Notes: generated from the sequence alone by a model not told the origin. Positions 26,267 to 36,139 are shown, counted from the first letter of the stretch. The stretch: 64,000 bases of DNA from Sulfitobacter sp. SK011 (GCF_003352065.1 NZ_CP025803.1:3451574-3515573), one strand, 5' to 3'. Numbers and translations are program-made.

Positions 26267-28555
26267 TCAGCGGTTGTCCATTCGCACGACAACCAGCACC
26301 TTACCCTTGACCGGTGTCGGCCAGACGACGCGAATGCGATCCCGGTTCGGTCCCTGAATCTGTTGAACATAAGGCATGGCGTACTGCGTCACGTCCGATG
26401 CATCCTTGATGGCACCTTGGGCCACAACGGAATCCACATTCAGCGCCTGCCCCCCAAAGGGCAGATATCCGGATGTATCAATGTCCCAACTGTCAGAAAG
26501 GGTGTTTTGCGTAAACTCAATCTCTGCCGCGTTCTGGACCTGCGCGGTGACGGCATGAAACGAATTGCCTTTCATCACCACGTTTCTGCATCGCGAAATG
26601 TTCAGATCGGCAAAGGTTGTGTCCACCCGCTCCACCTGGTCAATCGCCCCGATGATGCTGCGGAACCTGTTACCGGTGATGCTGACCCCGCTCAGAAAAT
26701 GGCCCGCGCCGTGCGGCTTGATCACAATATAGCTGAACCAGGGGGCCACATCGCCGGACAGGAAAATATTATCCGTGATGCTGAGTGAACTGAACGAATA
26801 CTCCGTATTGAACTCTGGTGCGGAGTCCTGTTCGTTGCTCCATTCGATGAAACAATTGTCCACATAATTGCCGGTAACAATCGAACTAGAATGTGGAGAT
26901 GTCAGGACAAGCCCAGCCGAGCGGATGCCGTTTGAAACGGAATCCCCTTGAAAAAAGTGGTTGCCGCTGATGATCGAATTTTGCCCGGCAACCAACGCGA
27001 AATGCCTAACCTGAGTGGCACGGTTGTCGCGCAGCTTGACGTCATTGGCATTGGTATTCAACGCGATCGTCTTGCGATTTGACACCAGCTCGCCCTCTTC
27101 CGACGACAGGAACTGACAGCGGTCCACAAACATCCCCTGGCAGCCCGTGCCAGTTGACGTCAGACCTCGGTCCATCGGGCGGCTGATAAAGCAATCGCGC
27201 ATGTGAAAAGTGGACCCTGACGGGGCTAGCATCACACCGCTGCATCGGTTGTTACACTGAAACTCAATATCAGCCATCACGAACTTGCTGAGCTGGCTAA
27301 AGCCGCTGAAATCAATCAGATACTGGAATTTGCGAAAGGTGAAATTCTGCGTGCCCGCCGCATCATAGAGCGGCGCGTTTAGTGTAACCTCTTGTGTCAC
27401 CTCATTTTTGGACAGAACATATACCTCACGACCGACGCCCGTCCCTTCGACCAATGCGCCAACAGGCACGTTTGCGACGTTCGTCACGCCTGTCAAAAGG
27501 TTAGCGTTAGACGGTGAATAGCTCGCCTGCGACGTGACTTCGACCGTGTCCCATGCGGTGCTTGGCCCCGCTTCCAGCTGCCCGTTTCGGATCACCCGCC
27601 GTGTGGCAAAACTGGACCGATCCGGGACTGCCGCCTGCATGTCCAGGGGTTTCAGGACATAGACCTTTCGCCCCCCCAAATCCAAAGATTCATGATCAGA
27701 GCTGTTTAGCAGAGCCTGAAACGCCTTCAGGAATGCAACCTCTTCATCCTCGAATGCCTCAATGTAATTGGGCAAGTCAAAGTTCCGGCGCAGCAGCAAT
27801 TGCGCTGTGGCCGGCATTGTCACTTTGCCCTCAAACTTGACCGGCGTGTCAAACGTCACGTCGCCATTCAGCAAGAAAGTACCTGTAGGGACAAAGACAG
27901 TGCGCCCATTGGCCGCGGCATTTGCCGCCTCAAACGCGGTCGTGCAATCGGTCACCCCGTCACCGACTGCGCCATAATCCGTCACGTCAATCAACGATAC
28001 GAGGTCGCGCAGGAAAACAGATGTGACATCTTCAATCTGAATGTCGTCAATGCGCTCGACGCCGCCAATTTGACCAATAAGGTCCAGCCCCAGATGGCCG
28101 TAAACCGCATCCGGTCCCCAAACCATATCAACACCGCCGCGTGACCCCGCGCCAATAATTGCACTGACCTCGACCACCTCACCGTAGGCCGTGAGCGGTT
28201 TGGCCGGGCCAAATTCGGGAACACCTGTGACTTTGCTCCCGTCACCCAATGCCGGATAGCCTGCGATGCGCACCGATGGCAGATTGCCACTGATCGCCTT
28301 CACTTTTGCACTCACCCGCAGGTAGCACCCCGGTAACAACGGTGTCTGCCCCATATAGCGCAGGGTCTGGGTGGACTGTGTCTTGAGCATCTCCAACGTG
28401 CCGCCAAAATCCTGATCCGCCGGCACAAAGGCCGCATTCGTGGCATTGGCATAGGTATCCGACCCCGGCGTGCCGTCGCCGCTTGAATACACATCCAACC
28501 CATCCGCAAACGCAGGTGGCATCAACAATACGCCGTCGGTAATCGCCTTGTTCAT
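26267..28555 (-). CDS. Large right-handed beta-helix protein (pectate-lyase/tailspike type)
   Basis: 762 residues. After an N-terminal beta-rich region of about 200 residues (LPGCYLRVSAKVKAISG, which looks like a carbohydrate-binding or capping domain) it contains the pectate_lyase_3 signature VTDYGAVGDGVTDCTTAFEAA (written to 20 residues as TDYGAVGDGVTDCTTAFEAA), then a long series of short repeats with N and G at turns (NLLTGVTNVANVPVG, SGNHFFQGDS, VTGNYVDN, ITDNIFLSG). This is a parallel beta-helix of the type found in phage tailspikes and polysaccharide-modifying enzymes. No signal peptide is visible, so export would need another route. The substrate is likely a surface polysaccharide. 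No structural phage genes lie near it. Confidence 0.85.
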   Translation of the reverse strand: MNKAITDGVLLMPPAFADGLDVYSSGDGTPGSDTYANATNAAFVPADQDFGGTLEMLKTQSTQTLRYMGQTPLLPGCYLRVSAKVKAISGNLPSVRIAGYPALGDGSKVTGVPEFGPAKPLTAYGEVVEVSAIIGAGSRGGVDMVWGPDAVYGHLGLDLIGQIGGVERIDDIQIEDVTSVFLRDLVSLIDVTDYGAVGDGVTDCTTAFEAANAAANGRTVFVPTGTFLLNGDVTFDTPVKFEGKVTMPATAQLLLRRNFDLPNYIEAFEDEEVAFLKAFQALLNSSDHESLDLGGRKVYVLKPLDMQAAVPDRSSFATRRVIRNGQLEAGPSTAWDTVEVTSQASYSPSNANLLTGVTNVANVPVGALVEGTGVGREVYVLSKNEVTQEVTLNAPLYDAAGTQNFTFRKFQYLIDFSGFSQLSKFVMADIEFQCNNRCSGVMLAPSGSTFHMRDCFISRPMDRGLTSTGTGCQGMFVDRCQFLSSEEGELVSNRKTIALNTNANDVKLRDNRATQVRHFALVAGQNSIISGNHFFQGDSVSNGIRSAGLVLTSPHSSSIVTGNYVDNCFIEWSNEQDSAPEFNTEYSFSSLSITDNIFLSGDVAPWFSYIVIKPHGAGHFLSGVSITGNRFRSIIGAIDQVERVDTTFADLNISRCRNVVMKGNSFHAVTAQVQNAAEIEFTQNTLSDSWDIDTSGYLPFGGQALNVDSVVAQGAIKDASDVTQYAMPYVQQIQGPNRDRIRVVWPTPVKGKVLVVVRMDNR

Positions 28556-28777
28556 CGAAAAATCCCTTTCCCCGGTGCCTGCAAAAACGCGGCAACCCGT
28601 TGATTGCTGTCAAAGCCCGACGACTGCCGGTGCGAGGTCAGGGAAGTATCAATGTCGGGTTAATGGAGGATGCGAGGTGCGTGCGGTGGGGGGCGCAACG
28701 GGTGGTAATTTGGTAAGGTCTGTTTTGCGGGACTTAGCCGCCGTCGGGACTTCTCGATTGGACAAACAATTTAACCC

Positions 28778-30187
28778 TTAATTGAACCAAACGAAGTAGG
28801 CGAAAAATCCCCTCTCGAAGATGTCGATCATAGTCTCAGCGGTTTGAGCTGAGACCATCTCGCCCTCCTCAAGATATGGAATTACCGTCGCCCCTTGTGC
28901 GATCATCACCGGATCGAACGTTCCCGGGTCTTCGAACATACGTCGAACGTTGACGCCTTTATCTAAGAAACGCCAATGGGCAATCAACTTGCGACCCTCA
29001 AGTACATCTTCGGCTGTATCAAGAAACCCGTGCCAACCTTCAACAACCTGCTGATTGACTCGCATTCTCGGGAACCTTGGGGTTTGCTTGGGGGAAGGCA
29101 GCCACTCGTACTTGTCGTCGCTTTCTTGGAGTATGCGACGCCAGTTCTCCCTGCTCAGATCAATCATCGTCAACAGGTGAATTCTAGAATTTGCCATCCG
29201 ACCTTCGTCGACAATTGGCCAATCGAAACGGTGAATGAATGCAATGATGTCGGCAATGCCTCCATACTCCAGGAAATTCTCCGCCCGGCGATATTCCGAT
29301 CCGTATTCTCGGTTCCATTTCGCCCATTCGCGACCTTTGGGTGTGCTTGCCCACGACTCGCGACTGGGCTTGTTTGGGTCATTCCAGTCGTAGGATCTGG
29401 TGGCTTCCCAATAGCCGATTGGGGGCGCATGCTGTTCCAAGAAAATCATGGCGTCTGCGGCGGAGCTGCGAATTTCAGAGGATTTCAGTTTTGAGTCGGG
29501 AAACAGGAAATGGAAAGTTTCGTCAAAGGTTTGGCGCCAATCGTGCGCCAGCAGAAACTCGGTCATTGCTCGCAAGAGATGAGTATAACCACGAAGCCAG
29601 GGGGCATCGCTTTGGTCAAAATCAAACTTTAGACCCCTGGCTGGGGGTCTCATTTGAGAAACCGCCGAGAACAGATTGACGAGGTTTTCTTCCGGCCCAA
29701 CCTGACCATCACCATCCAAGTCAAGCGACAAAGCGCCAATGTCCAATGCATAGTCGAACTCTTCAGTGCCAATGCCCGCGAGAGTCATGTCAGCCAAGGA
29801 AAGATCGTCACCAAATCTTTGTAGGACATCGCGTAGCCCTTCATATGTGACTGGCTGTGGGTCTGGGTTTGGAGGCACTGGGACCCTCAAGAATGGAAGA
29901 TCCGCAAGGTCCATCCACATCCCGGTTGACACGGCATTACCGAGACCAAACGCGTGGAGCCCGTTTCCCAATCGCTCGATTGCGTATAGGAATTGAGCAG
30001 TTCCAAGCGCAAACTTGGCTTTTTGAGAATCTTCAACTCGAACCCATGTCTCGGCGAGCGCCAGAGCATCGTGTGTCCGACCTACTTCGAGTAAATCGCC
30101 AAACTCTTCCTCGGTTCCGCTGGCTGCAGGGGCACCGAAAAAAAACGCCATAACGAAAATTGCTGCCGCGCGTCGGCCAAGATTCAT
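28778..30187 (-). CDS. Exported protein of unknown function with an EF-hand-like loop
   Basis: 469 residues from the ATG at 30187, which has AGAGGGG upstream. An earlier ATG at 30325 would add 46 residues with no signal character. The signal peptide reads RRAAAIFVMAFFFGAPAASG. The mature protein is helical, with a calcium-binding-like loop DLDGDGQVGPEENLV at about residue 175 and tryptophan-rich segments (HDWRQTFDETFHFLF, EWAKWNREYGSEYRRA). I do not recognise the family. It stands alone upstream of dacB on the minus strand. It may be a periplasmic helical-repeat protein with one EF-hand, but the role is open. Confidence 0.65.
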   Translation of the reverse strand: MNLGRRAAAIFVMAFFFGAPAASGTEEEFGDLLEVGRTHDALALAETWVRVEDSQKAKFALGTAQFLYAIERLGNGLHAFGLGNAVSTGMWMDLADLPFLRVPVPPNPDPQPVTYEGLRDVLQRFGDDLSLADMTLAGIGTEEFDYALDIGALSLDLDGDGQVGPEENLVNLFSAVSQMRPPARGLKFDFDQSDAPWLRGYTHLLRAMTEFLLAHDWRQTFDETFHFLFPDSKLKSSEIRSSAADAMIFLEQHAPPIGYWEATRSYDWNDPNKPSRESWASTPKGREWAKWNREYGSEYRRAENFLEYGGIADIIAFIHRFDWPIVDEGRMANSRIHLLTMIDLSRENWRRILQESDDKYEWLPSPKQTPRFPRMRVNQQVVEGWHGFLDTAEDVLEGRKLIAHWRFLDKGVNVRRMFEDPGTFDPVMIAQGATVIPYLEEGEMVSAQTAETMIDIFERGFFAYFVWFN

Positions 30188-30338
30188 AGTTATGAAACCC
30201 CTCTGTTGAAATCCCAACCGACTATAGCAACGATCAACACACGGTAATTGACATGGATCATACCCCCAACACTGGATCACTGAATTCCGCTTACAATGCG
30301 TCTGCTTTGGGCTCAAAGCCGACATTGCCCCAACCCCA

Positions 30339-31844
30339 TCACCCCCCGTACATCACACCCCAGCGCTCAATCAGCGCCTGTTGAACGCGTTTGGCCCGCC
30401 CATTCCACGACCGGGCACCGGGCGGGCGTTCCCGGTCTGCACGGCTGATCTTGATGCGCTTTGCCTCATCCGCGGCAAAGATGGCAAAAACCAACTCTGT
30501 TCCGTCCTTGGCCGTCACATACCCGGCAAGACCAGAGACGAAATTCAGCGTTCCGGTCTTGGCATTCACGATGATCGGGTGATTGTCATTCGGACGCCCC
30601 TTTTCATCCCGCATCACGAATTGCTTGAGGATCGGCCGCAACCCGGTGTCGCGCATTTTCAGCAGCGCCCTCGCCATATCCAAGGCCGAGACCATGCTGT
30701 CATCGCCCAGTCCCGAATGGTCCACCAGCTTCGGCGCGACCATGTCCAGCGATGCGATCGCCCATCGGTTCATCTCGGCGGCCGATGCCCGCAAGCTCCC
30801 AACCGCACCGATGCGTTTTTGGGTCGCAGCAAGCCCCACCATCTCTGCCGTCAGGTTGGTCGAAAATTTCAGCATATCTCGCAGAATGCCGCGCAGGTCG
30901 CCGCTTTTGCGTGTCACAACAAGCGTCCCGGTTGGCAGCTCTGTGATCATCTGGGGCCGCCCCAACCTGATGCCTTGTGACCCCGCCAGCGTGGCAAAAA
31001 CGTCGCCAACATAAAGACCCGGCTTGCGCACCGGCAGCCACCGCGCGCCCCCATTGCCCAGCGCGCCCTTGGCAACGGTCCAGTTGTCCCGGCCCGCAAG
31101 ATCCTCGTAGGTATAGATCGGTACCTTGCGGTCCTTGACCTGCATAGCAGCCATCATGACAGATGGGCGGTATTTCTCTGTGCGGCCCTGCATGGTGACG
31201 GTGTAATCACCACCCGCCCGTTTCCATTCAAAATGCACCCGGTTGTAGTTAAGCGCGATGCCAGACACGCCGGGGTTATAGCCCACATGATCGGGCTGTT
31301 CAGGGTCAATTTGGCGCAGCACCGGCAAGGACGCCTCATATACTTTGAAATCGCCCTTCACACTGCGCACGCCCTTGACCTTCAACTCGGCCGCCATATC
31401 CGCCAGACCGTCTGTATCAAGCGTTGGATCACCACCGCCGATCAAGATGAGATCCCCCTGAACCTCCCCATTCACGATGCCCCCTGTCGCACAAAGCCGG
31501 GTCGTAAACCGATGATCCGCACCCAATGCATCCAATGCATAAAGCGCTGTGATCGCCTTGGTCACACTCGCCGGGGGCGTGCCTTCGCGTTCGTTTTCAC
31601 ACTCCAGCCACCGCCCGGTGCGCACATCCGCCACCGCAAAGGCCACCTGCCCGGACAGCTTTTCTGATCGAATGATCTCTTCGGCGCTGCGCACCGCGCG
31701 CTTATAAAAGTCTTCACCGCGCAACACCGGGCGCAAGGACGCCGTTGGTGGTCCCGCAAAAACCTGCGATCCCATCACGGTGCTGGCACCCACCGACCCC
31801 AGGAAATATCGCCGCGATATGCGACGTGACAAACCATTGCTCAT
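30339..31844 (-). CDS. dacB: D-alanyl-D-alanine carboxypeptidase/endopeptidase (PBP4 type)
   Basis: 501 residues. The N-terminus MSNGLSRRISRRYFLGSVGA holds twin arginines before a hydrophobic stretch, suggesting Tat export. Penicillin-binding motifs are present: SVTK (in PPASVTKAITALYALD) with the nucleophilic serine, SGLG (in VDHSGLGDDS) where SxN is usual, and KTG (in VNAKTGTLNFVSG). The large insert between the first two motifs is typical of PBP4. The enzyme trims or cuts peptidoglycan cross-links in the periplasm. Confidence 0.92.
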   Translation of the reverse strand: MSNGLSRRISRRYFLGSVGASTVMGSQVFAGPPTASLRPVLRGEDFYKRAVRSAEEIIRSEKLSGQVAFAVADVRTGRWLECENEREGTPPASVTKAITALYALDALGADHRFTTRLCATGGIVNGEVQGDLILIGGGDPTLDTDGLADMAAELKVKGVRSVKGDFKVYEASLPVLRQIDPEQPDHVGYNPGVSGIALNYNRVHFEWKRAGGDYTVTMQGRTEKYRPSVMMAAMQVKDRKVPIYTYEDLAGRDNWTVAKGALGNGGARWLPVRKPGLYVGDVFATLAGSQGIRLGRPQMITELPTGTLVVTRKSGDLRGILRDMLKFSTNLTAEMVGLAATQKRIGAVGSLRASAAEMNRWAIASLDMVAPKLVDHSGLGDDSMVSALDMARALLKMRDTGLRPILKQFVMRDEKGRPNDNHPIIVNAKTGTLNFVSGLAGYVTAKDGTELVFAIFAADEAKRIKISRADRERPPGARSWNGRAKRVQQALIERWGVMYGG

Positions 31845-31968
31845 GAGGACAACTTAAACCGCACCTCGGCCCCGTCCACAAGCTCCCGCAAATCACATTT
31901 TAGCGCCGGACCACCATGGTTCCGGCACTATGCTTTTGCGGCGTGGTCACACCCGCGCCCCTGCCCGG

Positions 31969-32571
31969 CTACGCGGACCACGCGCCCGCCGCACGAATGG
32001 CACTGGACGACACATCCACCATCGGCACATTCACAAAACACCACGCAGGTGCCTTTGAATGTGCCAGCAATTGCGCATGCCGACCCGCAATGCGGTAAGG
32101 CGCATAAAGTGCTGCCGCCCGGCTCATCCGCGCCGAAATTCGCTGTCCCGGCCGGGCAAGCACGCCCACCGGCACCGTTTCCATAATCTGCCGCCAGTCC
32201 TGCCAGTGATGAAATTGCGCCAGATTGTCCGCCCCCATCAACCAGACAAACCGCACCTGCGGGTAAAGCCCGCGCAACTTTGCCAGGGTTTGCGCCGTGT
32301 ACCGCGTCCCGATCCGGTTTTCTATGTCCGTGACCTCAACGCGGGGGTGCTGCATCACGTCACGCGCATGGGCCAGCCGTTTGGCCAATGGCGCTGGCCC
32401 GTGTCTTTTCAAAGGATTGCCCGGCGTCACCAGCCACCACACCCGATCCAGCCCGAACCGTTTGAGGGCCTCGCGGGTGATATGCGCATGCCCGGCATGC
32501 GCAGGGTCAAACGACCCTCCCAACAGGCCGATAACCTGCCCCGGTGCTGCATATGGAAAGTGATGGCGCAA
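31969..32571 (-). CDS. nadD: Nicotinate-nucleotide adenylyltransferase
   Basis: 200 residues. The enzyme adenylates nicotinate mononucleotide on the way to NAD. The nucleotidyltransferase signature is [17 protein letters not shown], followed by [11 protein letters not shown] and the C-terminal [10 protein letters not shown] (usual ISSTxIR). The frame opens after a stop at about 32606 and contains no ATG or GTG before the conserved N-terminus, so the TTG at 32571 ([11 protein letters not shown]) is the only ordinary start. A terminator hairpin ends five bases upstream of this TTG, an unusual arrangement. Confidence 0.9.
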   Translation of the reverse strand: MRHHFPYAAPGQVIGLLGGSFDPAHAGHAHITREALKRFGLDRVWWLVTPGNPLKRHGPAPLAKRLAHARDVMQHPRVEVTDIENRIGTRYTAQTLAKLRGLYPQVRFVWLMGADNLAQFHHWQDWRQIMETVPVGVLARPGQRISARMSRAAALYAPYRIAGRHAQLLAHSKAPAWCFVNVPMVDVSSSAIRAAGAWSA

Positions 32572-32605
32572 AAGAAACGGCCCCCAAGTTACCTTAGGGG
32601 CCGTT
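32570..32605 (-). terminator. Intrinsic terminator abutting the nadD start codon
   Basis: On the minus strand AACGGCCCC (from 32605) pairs with GGGGCCGTT (to 32576) around a 12-base loop and is followed by TCTTTT, which runs into the TTG start of nadD. It would end transcripts coming from the alanine symporter gene. Confidence 0.75.
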
Positions 32606-32634
32606 CAAACGGGCATCTCGGCCCTTTGTCAATC

Positions 32635-32749
32635 TTGATCAAAGTACTTCTCGAAATACCTGGCGAATAGAATATCACTTAACGCGTTGAAATCTTCGAT
32701 TTCAGGCAGCGTTAAGTGATGCAGGTTTTTCGAAAGTGCTACCGATCAA
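32635..32749. repeat. Long imperfect inverted repeat across the symporter gene end
   Basis: The core is a near-perfect hairpin: ATCACTTAACGC (32674-32685) with GCGTTAAGTGAT (32709-32720), and inside it TGAAATC (32688-32694) with GATTTCA (32698-32704) around a TTC loop. Outside the core the arms continue to match imperfectly (TTGATC..., CTCGAAATACCTG on the left; AGGTTTTTCGAAAG...GATCAA on the right). The whole structure spans about 115 bases and includes the stop codon of the symporter gene at 32746-32748. Confidence 0.78.
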
Positions 32750-34293
32750 ACGTGCTTCTTGATCTCGCCTGATTTCAGGCGGCCAAAATAGCTGTTCATT
32801 TCGCGCTTTACGATTGGCATCAAGAAATACAATGCCGTGATGTTTACAACCGACATGGCAAAGATCGCCGCATCAGAGAAGTCGATGACCGGACCAAGGC
32901 TGGCCGCCGCACCAATCACGATAAAGATGCAGAAGATGATCTTGAACACAAGCTCGGTCGTTTTGCCTTCGCCAAAGATATAAGTCCATGCCTTCAGGCC
33001 ATAGTAGGACCAGCTGATCATGGTCGAGAACGCGAACAGAACGACTGCAACGGCCAGCACATAGGGGAACCAGCTGAACCCGGTGGCAAAGGCCGCCGAT
33101 GTCAGTGCCACGCCCGATACACCATCAACAGTTGCGATGGCCGTTCCGGCTTCATTCAACTGGAACAGACCAGTTGCCGGATCAACGATCAACGTACCTG
33201 AAATGGTGATCACGAGGGCAGTCATCGTACAGATCACAACCGTGTCGATGAACGGCTCCAACAAGGATACGACGCCTTCGGTCACAGGCTCTTTGGTTCT
33301 CACCGCAGAGTGCGCAATTGCCGCAGAACCAACGCCCGCTTCGTTCGAAAACGCCGCCCGCTTAAAGCCTTGGATCAATGCACCGACAAAACCACCTGCA
33401 ACACCAAGCCCGGTAAAGGCCCCGGCAAAGATCTGGCCAAACGCATCGCCAATGTGCTGGTAGTTGACGATCAGGATCACCAACGCCGCCGCGACATAAA
33501 GAATGCCCATGAATGGCACGACCTTTTCAGTCACTTGTGCGATGGATTTGATCCCGCCGACGATCACTGCGAATACGACACCGGCAAAGATGATGCCTGT
33601 GATCCAGCCTGGGAAATCGCCAAAAATACCCGAGATTTGCGCATGTGCTTGGTTGGCTTGGAACATGTTGCCCCCGCCCAATGCACCCAGGATACAAAAG
33701 ATTGAGAACATGATCGCCAGAAACTTGCCACCCGGCAATCCGCGCTCCGCAAAACCCTTTGACATATAATACATCGGGCCACCGGAAACCGCCCCGTCCG
33801 GGTATTCATTTCGGTATTTCACACCCAGCGTACATTCAGTGAATTTGGACGCCATCCCCAAAAGACCCGCAAGGATCATCCAGAACGTGGCACCCGGACC
33901 ACCAATACCAACGGCAACCGCCACACCGGCGATATTACCCAAACCAACAGTACCCGAAAGCGCCGTTGTCAGCGCTTGGAAATGGCTAACCTCGCCCGCA
34001 TCATCGGGATCAGAATAGTCACCTTTGACAAGGCTGATCGCATGCCCAAAGGCTCTGAGCTGAATAAAGCCAAAATAGATGGTAAAGATTGATGCGGCCA
34101 CAACAAGCCACAGCACGATCCAAGGGAACGCAGTACCCGGTAGCGGTGCAAAGATCAGGTTCACGAACCATCCAGTCGATCCCGCAAAAAGATCATTGAT
34201 CTTTTGGTCCATGCTGACGGCTTCTTGGGCAGCAGCGAATGTGGGGACAGACAGCGCAGCGGCGGCCATCCCCGTTTGAATAAATCGTTTCAT
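32746..34293 (-). CDS. Alanine/glycine:cation symporter (AGCS family)
   Basis: 515 residues with about ten membrane segments. An N-terminal signal-like stretch ([16 protein letters not shown]) is followed by AGCS signatures: [38 protein letters not shown] and [20 protein letters not shown]. It imports alanine or glycine with sodium. It is followed by the universal stress gene upstream on the same strand (34311), 17 bases from its start, so the two probably share a transcript. The 3' end lies in a large inverted repeat. Confidence 0.93.
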   Translation of the reverse strand: MKRFIQTGMAAAALSVPTFAAAQEAVSMDQKINDLFAGSTGWFVNLIFAPLPGTAFPWIVLWLVVAASIFTIYFGFIQLRAFGHAISLVKGDYSDPDDAGEVSHFQALTTALSGTVGLGNIAGVAVAVGIGGPGATFWMILAGLLGMASKFTECTLGVKYRNEYPDGAVSGGPMYYMSKGFAERGLPGGKFLAIMFSIFCILGALGGGNMFQANQAHAQISGIFGDFPGWITGIIFAGVVFAVIVGGIKSIAQVTEKVVPFMGILYVAAALVILIVNYQHIGDAFGQIFAGAFTGLGVAGGFVGALIQGFKRAAFSNEAGVGSAAIAHSAVRTKEPVTEGVVSLLEPFIDTVVICTMTALVITISGTLIVDPATGLFQLNEAGTAIATVDGVSGVALTSAAFATGFSWFPYVLAVAVVLFAFSTMISWSYYGLKAWTYIFGEGKTTELVFKIIFCIFIVIGAAASLGPVIDFSDAAIFAMSVVNITALYFLMPIVKREMNSYFGRLKSGEIKKHV

Positions 34294-34310
34294 GTTTGCT
34301 TACCTCAATT

Positions 34311-34751
34311 TCAAGGGATGATCGTGACGGGAACGCTTGATGCAGCCACCAACCGTCCGGTAACGCCACCAAACAAGCGCTCCTTCAAACCCCGTGCGCC
34401 CACCCGGCCCACAACGATCTGCGACGCACCATGTGTTTTGGCGACATCATCAAGGATGTCTGCCACATCACCGTGTTTGATGATCCCTTCGACTTTGTAC
34501 CCTGCCGCTGTCGTTTCTTTTACAGCGGGGTCCAGCACGCGTTCACGGGCCATGGTCAGCTCTTCTTCGCGCCGTTTATGCCGCATTTCGTTTTCTTCCG
34601 GTGTCTGAAATGAAAACGGCGACCATTCGATCACATAACAAATGGCAATTGTGCAATCGCCGATTTGTTTGGCCTGAGCTTTGGCAAAATCCAGCGCGCG
34701 CGCGCCTGCATCTGACCCGTCCAGACCCACAACAATTGTGGTTTTTGACAT
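34311..34751 (-). CDS. Universal stress protein (UspA family)
   Basis: 146 residues from the ATG at 34751 (MSKTTIVVGLDGSDAGA), with AGGA nine bases upstream. The nucleotide-binding pattern is complete, with IVVGLDGSDAG near the N-terminus and QIVVGRVGARGLKERLFGG followed by SVPVTIIP at the C-terminus (the G-2x-G-9x-G-S/T motif). It probably binds ATP and acts as a stress or energy sensor. It is the first gene of a two-gene unit with the alanine/glycine symporter. Confidence 0.92.
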   Translation of the reverse strand: MSKTTIVVGLDGSDAGARALDFAKAQAKQIGDCTIAICYVIEWSPFSFQTPEENEMRHKRREEELTMARERVLDPAVKETTAAGYKVEGIIKHGDVADILDDVAKTHGASQIVVGRVGARGLKERLFGGVTGRLVAASSVPVTIIP

Positions 34752-34960
34752 ATTTTTTTCCTGTTTTTTCACCGATACCGCGCGCACCTGAAATTGTGCA
34801 AACGCAATTCAGCGTCCCTCCCTACAATGAACTGATGTGATCAGACTCATCACAGGTTGTGATGAGCGTAACAAGAAGGTGAACAAGAAATCGACTGTTT
34901 TTTGACCTCCTGAAAGGTTATTCGACCTTTTTTGGGCAAATACCTAGTGATTTCGATAAT

Positions 34961-35458
34961 TCACGCATCGCTATTGAGATTCGGCTTAACTGCCAAAGGC
35001 GTCACAGTGTCGCACTGCTTTATCTCTCCGGGCTTGACCACATTGGCGCACCAACCTCCATGTCCCCGCATCGCTGAATACCCACCCGGCCCCAGTGCCG
35101 CTTCCATACGACTGCACGGTGCGCAGATGGTGGTTATCTCCAAAACTGCCTGCCCAATCTGTAACTGGCGTCCCTTTAGGGCATTCAGATTTAGCCTGCT
35201 GATCACCAGCTCGCGCCGCTGAACCGATGCATCAATTGCCGGCTGATCCAACATGGCTCCGATGACAGGCAGATGTTCAGCCTGGATCAACGTCACCGCG
35301 TGCTTGCCCGGACGCCCATGATCTCCGACTATCCCATCCGCAGTAATGTCCGCGCGGGTGACTGAAACAGGGACCGCCAACCGTTCAGGCCGCAGTAATA
35401 TCGCTTCGACACGACCGGGCTGCGCATACCTTTCGATGAGGGCATGAAGTTCACTCAT
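34961..35458 (-). CDS. MOSC-domain protein
   Basis: 165 residues, a compact MOSC (molybdenum cofactor sulfurase C-terminal) domain protein. It has GRVEAILLRPERLAVPV, GDHGRPGKHAVTLIQAEHL, and the conserved cysteine in ITTICAPCSRMEAALGPGGY with the MRGHGG stretch after it. MOSC proteins handle sulfur or molybdenum-cofactor transfer. Its ATG overlaps the stop of the damaged DUF900 hydrolase gene upstream (ATGA), so its translation was probably coupled to that gene and may suffer from the damage. Confidence 0.9.
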   Translation of the reverse strand: MSELHALIERYAQPGRVEAILLRPERLAVPVSVTRADITADGIVGDHGRPGKHAVTLIQAEHLPVIGAMLDQPAIDASVQRRELVISRLNLNALKGRQLQIGQAVLEITTICAPCSRMEAALGPGGYSAMRGHGGWCANVVKPGEIKQCDTVTPLAVKPNLNSDA

Positions 35459-36139
35459 CGCAGCGATTCAATCTCAATCTCCGGCAGGCGTTCCAATGGA
35501 TAATTCGGATGCAGCCGCCAGATGAAATCAGGGTCTTCCTCCAGCGGTCGCAGCGTCCCACCCGGAAACGCGCGGGTCCGCAAAGCCAATACGATATCTG
35601 ACAATACCGCAGGATTGCCCCTGAAATAGGAATGGCTGTCACCACTCGCTGTTTCTTCAACCCGAATGATATGAATCAACCCCTGTTTGCGCAGGCTCTG
35701 AACTTCGCCGGGCTTGAAATCTTCGTCTTCTGCCGCGCCAATGCGCGGATATTTGGTCAAATAGGATGACAACCGCAAAGCTATGTCATCCGGGTTTACA
35801 TAGATATTCACCTGTTCAAAGGCCTCCGAGAACCGCTCAGACAACAACCGCTGACGCACGACCCCGACATCCAGATCAGGTGCGGCAAGAATTACGGTCC
35901 GTGCCATATCCGGTGATCCGGCCATCCTCGCGTTCAGGTTCACGATCTGTGATATAAAAGATCGGGGGTGACACCACCTGCAACTCAAGCCGCACCAGAG
36001 TGTCGGGATAATTCTTGCCATCCAGATACAAATTTGGCGGCTTGGCCAACTGCACCGCCAAGCTGCACGCCGCAACCCACAGCGTTATTAACGCGCCAAT
36101 GAAAATTCGCCCCAAAGCTCTGCGTTGATCTTGTCCCAT
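35455..36139 (-). pseudogene. DUF900-type alpha/beta hydrolase lipoprotein with internal deletion and frameshift
   Basis: The N-terminal part starts MGQDQRRALGRIFIGALITL at 36139, with a lipobox-like WVAAC, and runs to RITGYGTDRN near 35890. The next recognisable family sequence, TVILAAPDLDVGVVRQRLL, lies in a different reading frame and continues to the stop at 35455 (PNYPLERLPEIEIESLR). DUF900 hydrolases have about 350 residues, with the nucleophile motif GHSMG between these two parts. That middle (roughly 130-170 residues) is missing and the frame is shifted by one. In the unshifted frame translation ends after 87 codons. The gene is thus dead as a hydrolase. Confidence 0.82.

Noticed and set aside
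34913..34933. AAAGGT/ACCTTT hairpin followed by T on the plus strand
   Set aside because: No plus-strand gene ends here; the stem is only six pairs and may be chance in AT-rich sequence.
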